Assembly: GCA_034932745.1 (NCBI GenBank) | Contig: JAYFOJ010000001.1 | Span: 317,120 to 381,119, forward strand | Length of the DNA stretch: 64,000 nucleotides | Source of the DNA: JBAYST01 sp034932745 | GTDB taxonomy: Bacteria; Bacillota_I; Bacilli_A; RFN20; CAG-826 | Direction of reading: 5' to 3' | Shown: positions 33,817 through 42,846 of the stretch, piece after piece | Numbering within the stretch: the first letter of the stretch is position 1 | Layout: each line of letters opens with the position of its first letter | The notes under the pieces: generated by a model | What the model saw: the letters and a program-made list of their open reading frames with translations, nothing else | Told to the model about the DNA's origin: nothing | The model's database searches: none | Program-made: the position numbers and the translations under genes

Positions 33817-35238
33817 ATGCAAAGAAATCTTGTTTATCGTCCATTTTTGTTAGTATTTATCTCGTTTTCATTGTTTTCTAATACTGCGAAGTCAGAAGTA
33901 AAAGTTTCAGCGGCTTCTTTAACTGATAAAGAAATCATTACGCAAATCGCTCTAGGCGGATGGCATTCTGCCGCAGTTAGTGAGAGTGGTCAATTCTATA
34001 CTTGGGGATACAATGGAAATGGACAGTTAGGCGATGATACTGGTTCGAATAGAAATGTACCATTGTCGATTTCTGGTCATCTTGATTTAAATGCTGGTGA
34101 AACGATCGCACAAACTTCATTTGGATATAATCATTCGTCCATTCTTACTTCTAATAGTCGTCTTTTGACTTGGGGAAGAAACGATTACGGTCAACTAGGC
34201 GATAATACAGTGGTGGCAAAATCATCCCCAGTCGATATTACCTCACAATTTGGTTTATTATCAGGCGAAACAATCGCTCAAATCAGTTTAGGATCAAATC
34301 ATTCATCCGCCTTAACCTCGACTAATCGTTTATTCATATGGGGATATAATGGCTCAGGCCAAATCGGCAATAATTCAACAACCAATTGCGTAATCCCTAC
34401 CGATATTACTTCATATTTCAATTTGAATGTCGGCGAGTCGATTGAAAAGGTGGTTTTAGGAGAATTCCATTCATCAGCATTTACTTCTACTAATCGCGTT
34501 TTCTTTTGGGGTATGAACACTATTGGTCAACTCGGCGATGGCACGACGACAAATCGTCCAGTACCTACTGATATAACTTCAAATCTTAATTTGCACGTTG
34601 GAGAATCAATTGTAGATTTATCTTTAGGAACCGGAGATTCATCTATACTCACTTCCGAAAGCCGCGTCTTCACTTGGGGTATGAATATTAATGGCCAATT
34701 AGGCGATGGCACGACGATTGGCAAATTAGTCCCGACCGAAATTACCTCGAATTTTAATCTCGACTCAGGCGAAAAGATTACTAAAATTATTTTACGTGGT
34801 GGTAGCTCTTCGGCTTTTACTTCCGCTTCTCGTGTCTTCACTTGGGGTGAAAACACATATGGCCAACTCGGTGATGGAACGATTTTATCTAAAGCATCTC
34901 CGCTCGATATCACTTCAAAGTTTGTCTTGGTTTCAGGAGAAACGATCGCTGATGTAGCCTTGGGATTTGGACATTCTGCCTTGTTGACATCTGATGGACG
35001 ACTTTTCATGTGGGGAAGAAATACTTACGGTCAGCTAGGCAATGGTGTAGAAACTGATGTCAATACGCCTACCTTACTTGAAATTGTGCCTTCGTCAAAT
35101 GATGTAGACACACCTACAAACGCGAATTGGGCATGGTGGTTCTTGTTATTGCTAATTATTCCGATTGGATATTTTGTCTATCGTTATCGTAAAAACATTG
35201 CTCGTATATTTAAGAAAAAAGATAACCTAAAGCAATAG
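33817..35238 (+). CDS. Exported RCC1-repeat (beta-propeller) protein with C-terminal anchor
   Basis: 473 residues. N-terminal signal peptide, seven RCC1-type repeats of about 52 residues (core: A-L-G-x-x-H-S-(A/S)-x-L-T-S-x-x-R-(L/V)-(F/L)-x-W-G-x-N-x-x-G-Q-(L/I)-G-(D/N)) from about 40 to 420, then a membrane helix (WWFLLLLIIPIGYFVYRY) and a Lys/Arg-rich tail. It probably folds as a seven-bladed propeller displayed outside the cell. AGGAGA precedes the ATG. Partner unknown. Confidence 0.9.
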   Translation: MQRNLVYRPFLLVFISFSLFSNTAKSEVKVSAASLTDKEIITQIALGGWHSAAVSESGQFYTWGYNGNGQLGDDTGSNRNVPLSISGHLDLNAGETIAQTSFGYNHSSILTSNSRLLTWGRNDYGQLGDNTVVAKSSPVDITSQFGLLSGETIAQISLGSNHSSALTSTNRLFIWGYNGSGQIGNNSTTNCVIPTDITSYFNLNVGESIEKVVLGEFHSSAFTSTNRVFFWGMNTIGQLGDGTTTNRPVPTDITSNLNLHVGESIVDLSLGTGDSSILTSESRVFTWGMNINGQLGDGTTIGKLVPTEITSNFNLDSGEKITKIILRGGSSSAFTSASRVFTWGENTYGQLGDGTILSKASPLDITSKFVLVSGETIADVALGFGHSALLTSDGRLFMWGRNTYGQLGNGVETDVNTPTLLEIVPSSNDVDTPTNANWAWWFLLLLIIPIGYFVYRYRKNIARIFKKKDNLKQ

Positions 35239-35357
35239 TATTTAATTATTTGTAATCGATAAAGCATTAATATAATGGTAAAATAATCTTATAAGCAAGT
35301 AGTTTTGAATCGAACATCTAAGAACTAGCAAAATAATGGCGATTGGAGCGTACTTAC

Positions 35358-35894
35358 ATGATTAAAAAGTTTGTTAACCTATTATTCTTACCAATATGCT
35401 TGCTTTCGTCATGTAATTCCGTGCGTTTTAGTCTTCCTTTTCTCGAATATGGCAGTTACCAAAAAGAAACGGTTGAAATCGCATACGGCGATTACTACGC
35501 AATTACAAATATTGAATTCGAAATAGTTAGAGATGGATCTAGTTATAAAAACGATTCATTCGTAACGGAATTTATTAATGAATATGATAAAAAGACGTAT
35601 TATGCAAAGTTTGCTTTTGACATCAATGGTCAAGCAGTTGCAATTAATTCTAGATACATTGGACCGTCCAAATCTGTTCCAGGGAATGCCTATAATTTCG
35701 GATTAGCGTTTTCAATAGGAGATACACCGATATTAAATTACGAGGTTGAATTGATTGCGGTTTACAATTCTTTGCAAAGAATTAGAAATACCAAAGATAT
35801 CGATTTCATGCTCGAAACAACCGAAGGTCCTGCAACTTTAGCTTTTAAGACGACCACTCTAGATGTTATCACGGTGGTTGGAGAAGACTTTTAA
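35358..35894 (+). CDS. Lipoprotein of unknown function
   Basis: 178 residues from the ATG at 35358, with GGAG upstream. Signal MIKKFVNLLFLPICLLSSC, lipobox LSSC. The body is predicted beta-rich (YGDYYAITNIEFEIVRDG, KTYYAKFAFDINGQAVAINS). Its opening (FLEYGSYQKETVEIAYGDYYAI) resembles that of the lipoprotein at 55540 (IMYGTYTNTASVELSYSDL), suggesting a shared surface module. Its end overlaps the acyltransferase remnant. Confidence 0.75.
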   Translation: MIKKFVNLLFLPICLLSSCNSVRFSLPFLEYGSYQKETVEIAYGDYYAITNIEFEIVRDGSSYKNDSFVTEFINEYDKKTYYAKFAFDINGQAVAINSRYIGPSKSVPGNAYNFGLAFSIGDTPILNYEVELIAVYNSLQRIRNTKDIDFMLETTEGPATLAFKTTTLDVITVVGEDF

Positions 35895-36108
35895 CATCTG
35901 TCGTAAAATTCAATTTTTAATCGAATCCGCACGTGGCGAGTTGACTCACTGGCTAGCCATTTTACCATTCTGGGTATTTGGCTTTTTTGCACCTTCTTAC
36001 ATTATTCCGATTATGCTTGCTTATGCCTTAATCGTTAATCTTCCATGCATTATCGTCCAGCGCTACAATCGCCCTCGAATCAAAAAATTACTTAAAATGA
36101 TGAAATAA
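35863..36108 (+). pseudogene. Remnant of CrtO-like acyltransferase (C-terminal part)
   Basis: The frame encodes RGELTHWLAILPFWVFGFFAPSYIIPIMLAYALIVNLPCIIVQRYNRPRI, which resembles the C-terminal end of glycosyl-diaponeurosporenoate acyltransferase (CrtO family), including the closing QRYNRPR. Only about 80 residues remain of an expected 150-170, there is no ribosome site, and the frame begins inside the upstream lipoprotein gene. A 3' remnant after deletion is the likely explanation; a functional two-helix membrane peptide is the alternative. Confidence 0.5.
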
Positions 36109-36220
36109 TGGTAAATTTAGCCATATTTTTTAAATGATGTTTAATTTAACTCCCGTTACGCTTGCGGGTATTTAATTATTATGATTTAATTAAATCGTTG
36201 ACTGTATAAAGGAAAACAAT

Positions 36221-38608
36221 ATGAAACATAACAAAATCTTATTACTTTTGTCGGCTTTTGCTTGCACTATTGGTGTTGGTGCAGCGGTTGCCTTTAATCA
36301 TGGTTTTAATACTTCAATCGTCGCTGCTGAGACTTCAGATCCAGCCGCCGGCGCATCGTATTATGCCACAAACGAAGACGACAAATACTATCAAGGAATT
36401 AGCGACACCCTTACTGGAGAAAACCTTATCGTTGCGCTTTCGACATTGACCACGACTGGATTCATGAATCACGGCTATTCAGAACTACCAAACATCTATC
36501 AATATAGTGATTTATCATTGTCTGGTAATGGCAAGATGAGAATGGCTTATACCGGAACAGAGGTTTCTTTCTCTGCTGGAAGCATGCCGAGTAACACGAA
36601 CAAAGAACACGTTTGGCCAGCTTCTTGGTATGGCAATGGAAGTCGTACTGAATCCGCTGGTTCTCCTGGTGCAGATGCCCATAACGTTTGGCCATCCGCC
36701 TCAGACTTAAATAGCAAACGCGGTTCATGTGCTTTCGATGAATTGAATTTTACGACATCATATAAATGTTATGAATTTGGTAGAACGGACTGGAGTTATG
36801 GCACCGAAGGTGATAACGATTCCTATGTCTGGTCTACAGCCTTTAACTACTCAAATGGTCAAAGTACTGATGCGATGTATCCTTCAAAAGGAAACCGTGG
36901 TGCAATAGCCCGTATTTTGATGTATGTCGCGACTCGCTATAGAAATAACACGACATATCCAGTTATGCTTCACGATCAAGCAATTACTTTAAATACTGGT
37001 CGAATTGGAAAACTATCCACCTTGCTCAAATGGCATTTTGAAGAACCACCTAGCGAATGGGAAATCAAACGCAACAACGAAGTTGCCACTAGATGGCATC
37101 ACGACCGTAATCCATTCATCGATCACCCAGAATACGCTTCAAGAATTTATTACTATCTTCCTGAACCAGGAGCTAGCACTCCAACTGCAGCCGTTAAGAC
37201 TGCTATTGAAACTTACGGTTCGATTACACAAAGCATTAAATTAGATAAAACAACTCTTTCAATCAATTTAGGTGAAAGCGCAAAGATTAACGTTAGTTCA
37301 AATCCAAATAACGAAACCATTTCATTCTCGAGCAGTAACAACAATGTTGCTACCGTCGATAATAACGGAAATATTTCCGCTATTAGTGTCGGAACCGCAA
37401 CAATTACAGCTCAAGGCGAACAAACAAGTACGACTTGTTCGGTGACAGTAAAAGATCCATCGGCTAAAATTTTAGTCACTGGTATTACTTTGTCTCCAAC
37501 TTCGCAATCGATTAAAGTAGGGGCAGAGTTAACTATCACTCCAACGATTGCACCAACGGATGCATCGGACCAAAGTTTGACATGGGAATCATCTAATACA
37601 GGTGTTGCTGTCGTTAATACCCAAGGAAAAGTCACTGGTGTCAGCGTCGGAAATGCGAGTATTACCGCTAGGGCTAATGACGGCAGTGGGAAAACTGCGG
37701 TTTGTAACTTAACGATTACAAAAGCTTCTACATCCACCGAAGGTGGCTGGACACTAGTCGAAGACGCTGCAACATTGACCGCAGGCGATAAAGTAGTCAT
37801 TGCTACTAATACCGGTTTTACCGCTGGAGCCATCTCCTTAAACGTGATGGGCAGTGTTAGTTCAACATTTAGTACAGATAAGAAAACAATTACAACTTTA
37901 GGTAGTGGAACCGTTCAATTAACTTTAGGCGGACAATCTGGAGCTTGGACATTCGCAAATGACACAAATTCCTTACTAGGCGCAACTGCTGTGAAATCAT
38001 TAGCGTTTGGTAGCGGCACTAGCACTTGGACTATTTCGATTAGCAATGGTGATGCGACGATTCAAAATGCTACTTCGACATATGGTCGTTTCTTATATAA
38101 CGTTAGTTCTCCGAGATTTACGACTTATACATCTTCAGCAAGTAGTTCGATGCTTTTACCACAGTTATATGTGTTTACTGAACCATCAGGCGGTTCTGCT
38201 CAAGAAGATGCTTATGCATATGTTTCTACATTCATGAATACGACCAGTGGTGAATGTAGTGCTAGAAACGTCCAACAATCGACGTGGACAACTCTTGCTT
38301 CTACCTATAGCGAATTATCAATCGATGCTAAGAATTATATCTATGACAATGCCTCTACTGACACTGTCATCAAGGCGATGATCGATCGTTATACAGTGAT
38401 TATCAATCAATACGGATATGAAAGATTCATCACCAATGGTGGTGGAACTCAATTAGCAATTCGTTTCCAACCAGCGCAATATAGCCAAATGAGAAACGAT
38501 GTTGCAATCGTCGTTGTTATCGTTATTATTTCACTTCTTGCTTGCTCGTCTTTTATCGGAATTAGGAAGGCAGTCATAAGCCACAATAAAAGCAAAAACA
38601 AACAATAA
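36221..38608 (+). CDS. Exported endonuclease I-type nuclease with Big2 domains and C-terminal anchor
   Basis: 795 residues. Signal peptide, then an endonuclease I (EndA/NucM, PF04231) domain at about 40-300: NKEHVWPASWYGNGS with catalytic His, DAHNVWPSASDLNSKRG with the Asn/metal site, and MLHDQAI. Two bacterial Ig-like group 2 domains follow (about 340-500; SIKLDKTTLSINLGES, VTGITLSPTSQSIKVGAEL), then a beta-sandwich region (about 505-660), a helical segment, and a membrane helix (VAIVVVIVIISLLACSSFIG) with a basic tail. It should cut nucleic acids outside the cell while staying attached, useful for nucleotide scavenging. Confidence 0.93.
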   Translation: MKHNKILLLLSAFACTIGVGAAVAFNHGFNTSIVAAETSDPAAGASYYATNEDDKYYQGISDTLTGENLIVALSTLTTTGFMNHGYSELPNIYQYSDLSLSGNGKMRMAYTGTEVSFSAGSMPSNTNKEHVWPASWYGNGSRTESAGSPGADAHNVWPSASDLNSKRGSCAFDELNFTTSYKCYEFGRTDWSYGTEGDNDSYVWSTAFNYSNGQSTDAMYPSKGNRGAIARILMYVATRYRNNTTYPVMLHDQAITLNTGRIGKLSTLLKWHFEEPPSEWEIKRNNEVATRWHHDRNPFIDHPEYASRIYYYLPEPGASTPTAAVKTAIETYGSITQSIKLDKTTLSINLGESAKINVSSNPNNETISFSSSNNNVATVDNNGNISAISVGTATITAQGEQTSTTCSVTVKDPSAKILVTGITLSPTSQSIKVGAELTITPTIAPTDASDQSLTWESSNTGVAVVNTQGKVTGVSVGNASITARANDGSGKTAVCNLTITKASTSTEGGWTLVEDAATLTAGDKVVIATNTGFTAGAISLNVMGSVSSTFSTDKKTITTLGSGTVQLTLGGQSGAWTFANDTNSLLGATAVKSLAFGSGTSTWTISISNGDATIQNATSTYGRFLYNVSSPRFTTYTSSASSSMLLPQLYVFTEPSGGSAQEDAYAYVSTFMNTTSGECSARNVQQSTWTTLASTYSELSIDAKNYIYDNASTDTVIKAMIDRYTVIINQYGYERFITNGGGTQLAIRFQPAQYSQMRNDVAIVVVIVIISLLACSSFIGIRKAVISHNKSKNKQ

Positions 38609-38624
38609 ATAATGTCTAAAATAT

Positions 38625-38662
38625 CAAAACCATCTATTCGCCTTGCGAAAGGTGGTTTTTTC
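38625..38662 (+). terminator. Terminator after the nuclease gene
   Basis: Stem AAACCATC / GGTGGTTT (one G-U pair) with a 16-nt loop, then TTTTTTC. Confidence 0.65.
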
Positions 38663-38744
38663 TTATAATTAAAATAAAAATAATATTTTCCAGTAAATCT
38701 AAAAAATAGTTTGTTTATATTTCATATCGGAAGAAAAATTTACC

Positions 38745-40310
38745 ATGAAAAACATTAAAAAACTCACCATTTTGATCGGACTACCAATCGTTTTATCTGC
38801 TTGTGCTCCACTTAATATATCATCATCTAATGATGGCTCTAACAATAATTCAATTAGTGAGAATAGTTCCTCAACTAGTCAATCTCAAGGTCCAACAGAT
38901 CAAGAAATATATCAAGCTTTATTTAATCCGAGCAACAATGTCCGCTTCGATTTAAAGATGTCGAAAGAAGCAATAGTGGCAATGAACGATTATGGATACA
39001 ATCCATTAATAACAACTTACTTTGATATCTATTGGCCGGGAGATTTAAGCATTAGCATTGGAAATACTACATTAAGTTATCCTCAAGTTGGAGTAAGACT
39101 AAAGGGCAATACTAACTCTCGTGGAGAAATATGCGATAGCGATGGCAACATCGTTAGTAAAAGACATCTAAAGATTTCTTTTGATGAGACATTCGACGAT
39201 GAAATGTACGCTAGTGATATGCCGGGCAATCCATTCCTCGTCGATTGGACTAATCAAACTGCTTCGCGAAAAGAAAGAAAGAAAAGAACTCTCGGCGGTA
39301 TGGAGAAGATCGATTTAAAATGGAACGCTTCTTTAGATTTAAGTAAGGCCAAGCAATCTTACGCTTTAAAAACATTTAGAGATAATGGAATAATCGCACC
39401 AAATGACAATGTCATTGGATTTAACTTAGGTGTTTATTCTTCGACTGGAGAATACATTGATGGTTTTAACGATACATTTGATATGCTCGAGTGTATCGAC
39501 GAAACATTTATTAATCGCAATTTTCCTCTTGAAGAACGCGGTGGAGATTTATACAAATGTCTTTCTCACGACATTGTTTTAGCGGATCTTAGCAACACGA
39601 TAATTTCTCAAATCGGTATCGAAGATAACTATACTGGATACCACCCAACTTATGATTTAAAGACCAATAAGAAAACTTCAGATATGTCGGCGATGTATAA
39701 CATGATCGATGTAATCTCACAAAATACTAGCTATCGCGGAGCGATTACTCCAACGATCAAAAGTAAACTAGAAGAAACAGTGGATATCGATCACTTCCTC
39801 AAGATGGAGGCTATTACGTTCTTGATGGGAAACCCTGATGATCAAAGATTCAACTATAACAATTACTATATCTATTTCGAGAAAACTTCAAAGAAAGCGT
39901 ATTACATACCATACGACTGGGATTGGTGCTTTGGCTGCACGTATTTAGCCGGAAACGCTATTTCTTATAAGCCATTTCAAATCGAAACCACGAAGCAAAG
40001 ACAAAATACCGATGCTTTATACTATCGAACGATAATTTCTAGCACTAGTTCGACTCTTGGTAAAAGCAGTATGTATCCTGTCGTCAGTGAATATCGAGAC
40101 AAGTACGCTCAATATATCAATACTTATAAAACTTCGATTCTTTCTAATGCTGGCTTTAGCGAGTATTTAAATACCCTATACTATGCTGGTAAAGACGAAG
40201 TGGCGACGGTTTCGACTGAAAAAGGTCAACTAACAACTTTTAAGTCTTACGCTAGCCAAAAGTTAACAGTTGTTAACACCGCTCTTCAAAGCGCGGGGTA
40301 TTCAATATGA
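38745..40310 (+). CDS. CotH-family lipoprotein (CotH kinase-like)
   Basis: 521 residues. Signal MKNIKKLTILIGLPIVLSAC, lipobox LSAC, Ser/Asn-rich linker, then a CotH domain: VGVRLKGNTNSRG, HLKISFDETFDD, KWNASLDLSKAKQSYALKTF, FLMGNPDDQRFNYNNYYIYF and KAYYIPYDWDWCFG with the DWD pattern near the active site. CotH proteins are atypical protein kinases of spore coats; here, on a non-spore lipoprotein, the substrate is probably another surface protein (inference). First gene of a four-gene operon; its stop overlaps the next start (ATGA). Confidence 0.9.
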   Translation: MKNIKKLTILIGLPIVLSACAPLNISSSNDGSNNNSISENSSSTSQSQGPTDQEIYQALFNPSNNVRFDLKMSKEAIVAMNDYGYNPLITTYFDIYWPGDLSISIGNTTLSYPQVGVRLKGNTNSRGEICDSDGNIVSKRHLKISFDETFDDEMYASDMPGNPFLVDWTNQTASRKERKKRTLGGMEKIDLKWNASLDLSKAKQSYALKTFRDNGIIAPNDNVIGFNLGVYSSTGEYIDGFNDTFDMLECIDETFINRNFPLEERGGDLYKCLSHDIVLADLSNTIISQIGIEDNYTGYHPTYDLKTNKKTSDMSAMYNMIDVISQNTSYRGAITPTIKSKLEETVDIDHFLKMEAITFLMGNPDDQRFNYNNYYIYFEKTSKKAYYIPYDWDWCFGCTYLAGNAISYKPFQIETTKQRQNTDALYYRTIISSTSSTLGKSSMYPVVSEYRDKYAQYINTYKTSILSNAGFSEYLNTLYYAGKDEVATVSTEKGQLTTFKSYASQKLTVVNTALQSAGYSI

Positions 40311-41389
40311 ATTTAATTATCATTCCTTCATATGAACCAACTCAAAATCTCTTAGATCTAATCGATGGTCTCGTCGCGTTAAATCTAAAAGATATTTTGA
40401 TTATCGATGATGGTAGTAAAGAACAATTCCAACCAATCTTTGTTAAGGCCCTAGAAAAAGGGTGTCTAGTTATTCACAATAAAGAAAATCAAGGTAAGGG
40501 TGCATCACTAAAAAATGGTTTCCGCTACGCGATTGAGAATATCGAGAACATCGATGGTTTTGTAACATGCGATTCCGATGGTCAACATTTGCCTAACGAC
40601 ATTAAAAGAGTTTCGGACTCTTTAAAAGAGAATCCAAAGGGAATCGTTTTAGGCGTTAGAGATTTTTCTAATCCTAATGTCCCTAAGCAAAATCGTTTTG
40701 GGAATCGCTTTTCATCTTTTTATTTTAAATTAATAACTGGTGTCAAATGCCCAGATACGCAAACTGGATTAAGAGGGATTCCGTTTAAATATGGCGAATT
40801 AGCCTTAAAAGTAGGGGGTGAGCGATTTGATTACGAAATGAATTTTTTAACCAAAGTTGCGAGCTACAAAATTCCATTTACTTTTATTCAAATCGAAACC
40901 GTTTACGAAAAGAAAAACGATAAGTCACACTTTAGACCTCTGGTCGACTCTGTTCGAATTTACCGCAACCCAATTCGTTTTGCTTTGTCTTCGACATTTT
41001 GTGCAATCGTCGATATTGGCATCTTCTATTTAATATCTCAATTATTTGATAACAATATCTATGAATTAGTTGTCCTTGCAACTGTTATTGCCCGTCTTAT
41101 TTCCGGTGTCTTAAACTTCGTTCTCAACAAACTCTGGAGTTTCAGAAGTTCTGATAAGGCATATAAAGAAGTCATCAAATACCTAGTTTTGTATTTTGCA
41201 CAGATGTTACTTAGTATGGGCGGTGTAGCATTACTTGCTAATACCCAAATCCCATTAGTGGTATCGAAGATTATCGTCGATGGATTGTTATTCGTTATTA
41301 GTTATTTTATTCAACACCGTTGGGTGTTTAAGGATAAGAACCTTCTGAAAGAAGAAACCAGCAAGGAGAACAATAATGTCAAACAATAA
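40307..41389 (+). CDS. Glycosyltransferase family 2 fused to GtrA membrane domain
   Basis: 360 residues. Residues 1-215 are a GT2/DPM1-like domain: IIPSYEPTQNL, LIIDDGSKEQ, NQGKGASLKNGF, CDSDGQHLPNDI (DxD-type site) and GVKCPDTQTGLRGIP. Residues about 220-345 form a four-helix GtrA domain with RLISGVLNFVLNKLWSFRS. Such proteins transfer a sugar to polyprenyl phosphate and help move it across the membrane. In the same operon as CotH and a phosphodiester glycosidase. Confidence 0.93.
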   Translation: MNLIIIPSYEPTQNLLDLIDGLVALNLKDILIIDDGSKEQFQPIFVKALEKGCLVIHNKENQGKGASLKNGFRYAIENIENIDGFVTCDSDGQHLPNDIKRVSDSLKENPKGIVLGVRDFSNPNVPKQNRFGNRFSSFYFKLITGVKCPDTQTGLRGIPFKYGELALKVGGERFDYEMNFLTKVASYKIPFTFIQIETVYEKKNDKSHFRPLVDSVRIYRNPIRFALSSTFCAIVDIGIFYLISQLFDNNIYELVVLATVIARLISGVLNFVLNKLWSFRSSDKAYKEVIKYLVLYFAQMLLSMGGVALLANTQIPLVVSKIIVDGLLFVISYFIQHRWVFKDKNLLKEETSKENNNVKQ

Positions 41390-42365
41390 ACAACCATTTT
41401 TATACGCAGCAATATTCTCAGTGGTATTAGTCGGTGCTCTCACTTTTTGTCTATGCGACACTTTTTTAATACCAAAGGTATATGGTCATTTAGACGATAG
41501 TTCATCTAGCGAAAATAACTCTAGTTCGGAGAATTCAAGTGAAGAAATTCCTTCATCGACATCTTCAGAAGATCCAAATTGGCCAGATGTTCCGGTTCTT
41601 ACTAGTAATTCATATAAATCTAATAAAGTTAGAATCAATATTGAAACCATTAAGGTTCCTTCGACCACTACATCCGGCAAGACTACGACAACCTATATCG
41701 CAGATATCGAACTAAAGAGTTTAGATAATCTTGCAACCACTTTCGCGGTCGACAGCTATGGAAACTTTGGCAAAAATATTGTTCAAAAAACATCGGAAAT
41801 ATTATCTGATCATAACGGCATTCTTGGCATCAACGGAGATTATTGCTGGTATCGCGACTATGGAATAGTTGTGCGTGGCGGTAGAGTTTATCGAAATAGC
41901 GCAAGAACGGAATCGAAAGTCGAAGACTTAGTTATTTATAATGATGGAACGTTTGCAACCGTTAATGAAAAAACTAGCGATGCATATACATTAGTAAGCA
42001 ATGGTGCTAGAGACGTTTTCTCCTTTGGTCCTGGACTAGTTAAAAATAATGAAGTGGCGGTCACCGTAGACGAAGAAGTGCTATCGCAATCCAAAGCTTC
42101 AAATCCGAGAACAGCAATCGGATTCATTAGTCCTTTGCACTATGTCTTTGTAGTATCTGACGGAAGAACTAGCATTTCGACCGGTTTATCGCTATATGAA
42201 TTAGCCAATGTATTAAAGAGTAAAGGTGTTGTTGAAGGTTTCAATCTCGACGGAGGTGGTTCTTCGACAATGGTGTTCGACGGCACGGTGGTCAATAAAC
42301 CGACCAACGACGGCCGTACAATCGTCGAAAGGAGTATAAGCGATATAATTTATGTCAAAGATTAA
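41376..42365 (+). CDS. Phosphodiester glycosidase family protein
   Basis: 329 residues. N-terminal membrane helix (FLYAAIFSVVLVGALTFCLC) and a Ser/Glu-rich linker, then the NAGPA-like domain (PF09992): GILGINGDYCWYRDYGIVVR, NPRTAIGFISPLHYVFVVSD, then GFNLDGGGSSTMVFDG with the family's G-x-N-L-D-G-G-G-S-S-T motif. Removes a sugar attached through a phosphodiester, outside the cell. AAGGAG lies before the ATG; overlaps neighbours by 14 nt on both sides. Confidence 0.92.
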   Translation: MSNNKQPFLYAAIFSVVLVGALTFCLCDTFLIPKVYGHLDDSSSSENNSSSENSSEEIPSSTSSEDPNWPDVPVLTSNSYKSNKVRINIETIKVPSTTTSGKTTTTYIADIELKSLDNLATTFAVDSYGNFGKNIVQKTSEILSDHNGILGINGDYCWYRDYGIVVRGGRVYRNSARTESKVEDLVIYNDGTFATVNEKTSDAYTLVSNGARDVFSFGPGLVKNNEVAVTVDEEVLSQSKASNPRTAIGFISPLHYVFVVSDGRTSISTGLSLYELANVLKSKGVVEGFNLDGGGSSTMVFDGTVVNKPTNDGRTIVERSISDIIYVKD

Positions 42366-42783
42366 AACGTTTGCCAAATTGCCTGTTTTCAAAGTGTCGA
42401 TGGTCTATCTTGGTTTTACATTATTCTGCGTTCTATTTAGTTCGGTTTACATGATATTTGCCCATGGAGTTTTTTCTAACTACATGACTTTCTTATTTGC
42501 TTGGCCACTTTGTGGTGGCGCTTTAGCTGTTTTAGGAACTTTGATTTCTAAAGGTAAAAGAATTCGCTTAGCGTTCAACATTTATAACTCCGGAATTGCG
42601 ATTCTCACCGCAGGAAGTATGTTTAGAGGAATTCTTGATATCGCTCACACGACATCACCTTACGAACTTGCGTTTTGGATCGTCGGTTGGCTAGTAACCA
42701 TCATCGGCTTTGCAATCTATCTAGTGACAATACTGCTTAAACAAGTTCCAAAGTTCGACGATAAAAATAATTCGAAACAATAA
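42352..42783 (+). CDS. Four-helix membrane protein
   Basis: 143 residues with four predicted membrane helices (VYLGFTLFCVLFSSVYMIF; YMTFLFAWPLCGGALAVLGTL; IYNSGIAILTAGSMFRGI; ELAFWIVGWLVTIIGFAIYL). Family not recognised. Overlaps the glycosidase gene by 14 nt, so it is the last member of the CotH operon. Confidence 0.75.
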   Translation: MSKIKTFAKLPVFKVSMVYLGFTLFCVLFSSVYMIFAHGVFSNYMTFLFAWPLCGGALAVLGTLISKGKRIRLAFNIYNSGIAILTAGSMFRGILDIAHTTSPYELAFWIVGWLVTIIGFAIYLVTILLKQVPKFDDKNNSKQ

Positions 42784-42794
42784 TTTAGTAATAA

Positions 42795-42833
42795 AAAAAG
42801 CACGCATCGGAACAACCGAATATGTGCTTTTTA
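42795..42833. terminator. Bidirectional terminator
   Basis: AAAAAGCAC ... GTGCTTTTT with an inner CGG / CCG stem. Lies between the convergent CotH operon and heliorhodopsin gene. Confidence 0.75.
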
Positions 42834-42846
42834 ATTGTTAATAATC

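Noticed and set aside
34000..35060. Tandem DNA repeat of about 156 nt
   Set aside because: It is explained by seven RCC1 protein repeats that are diverged at the DNA level.
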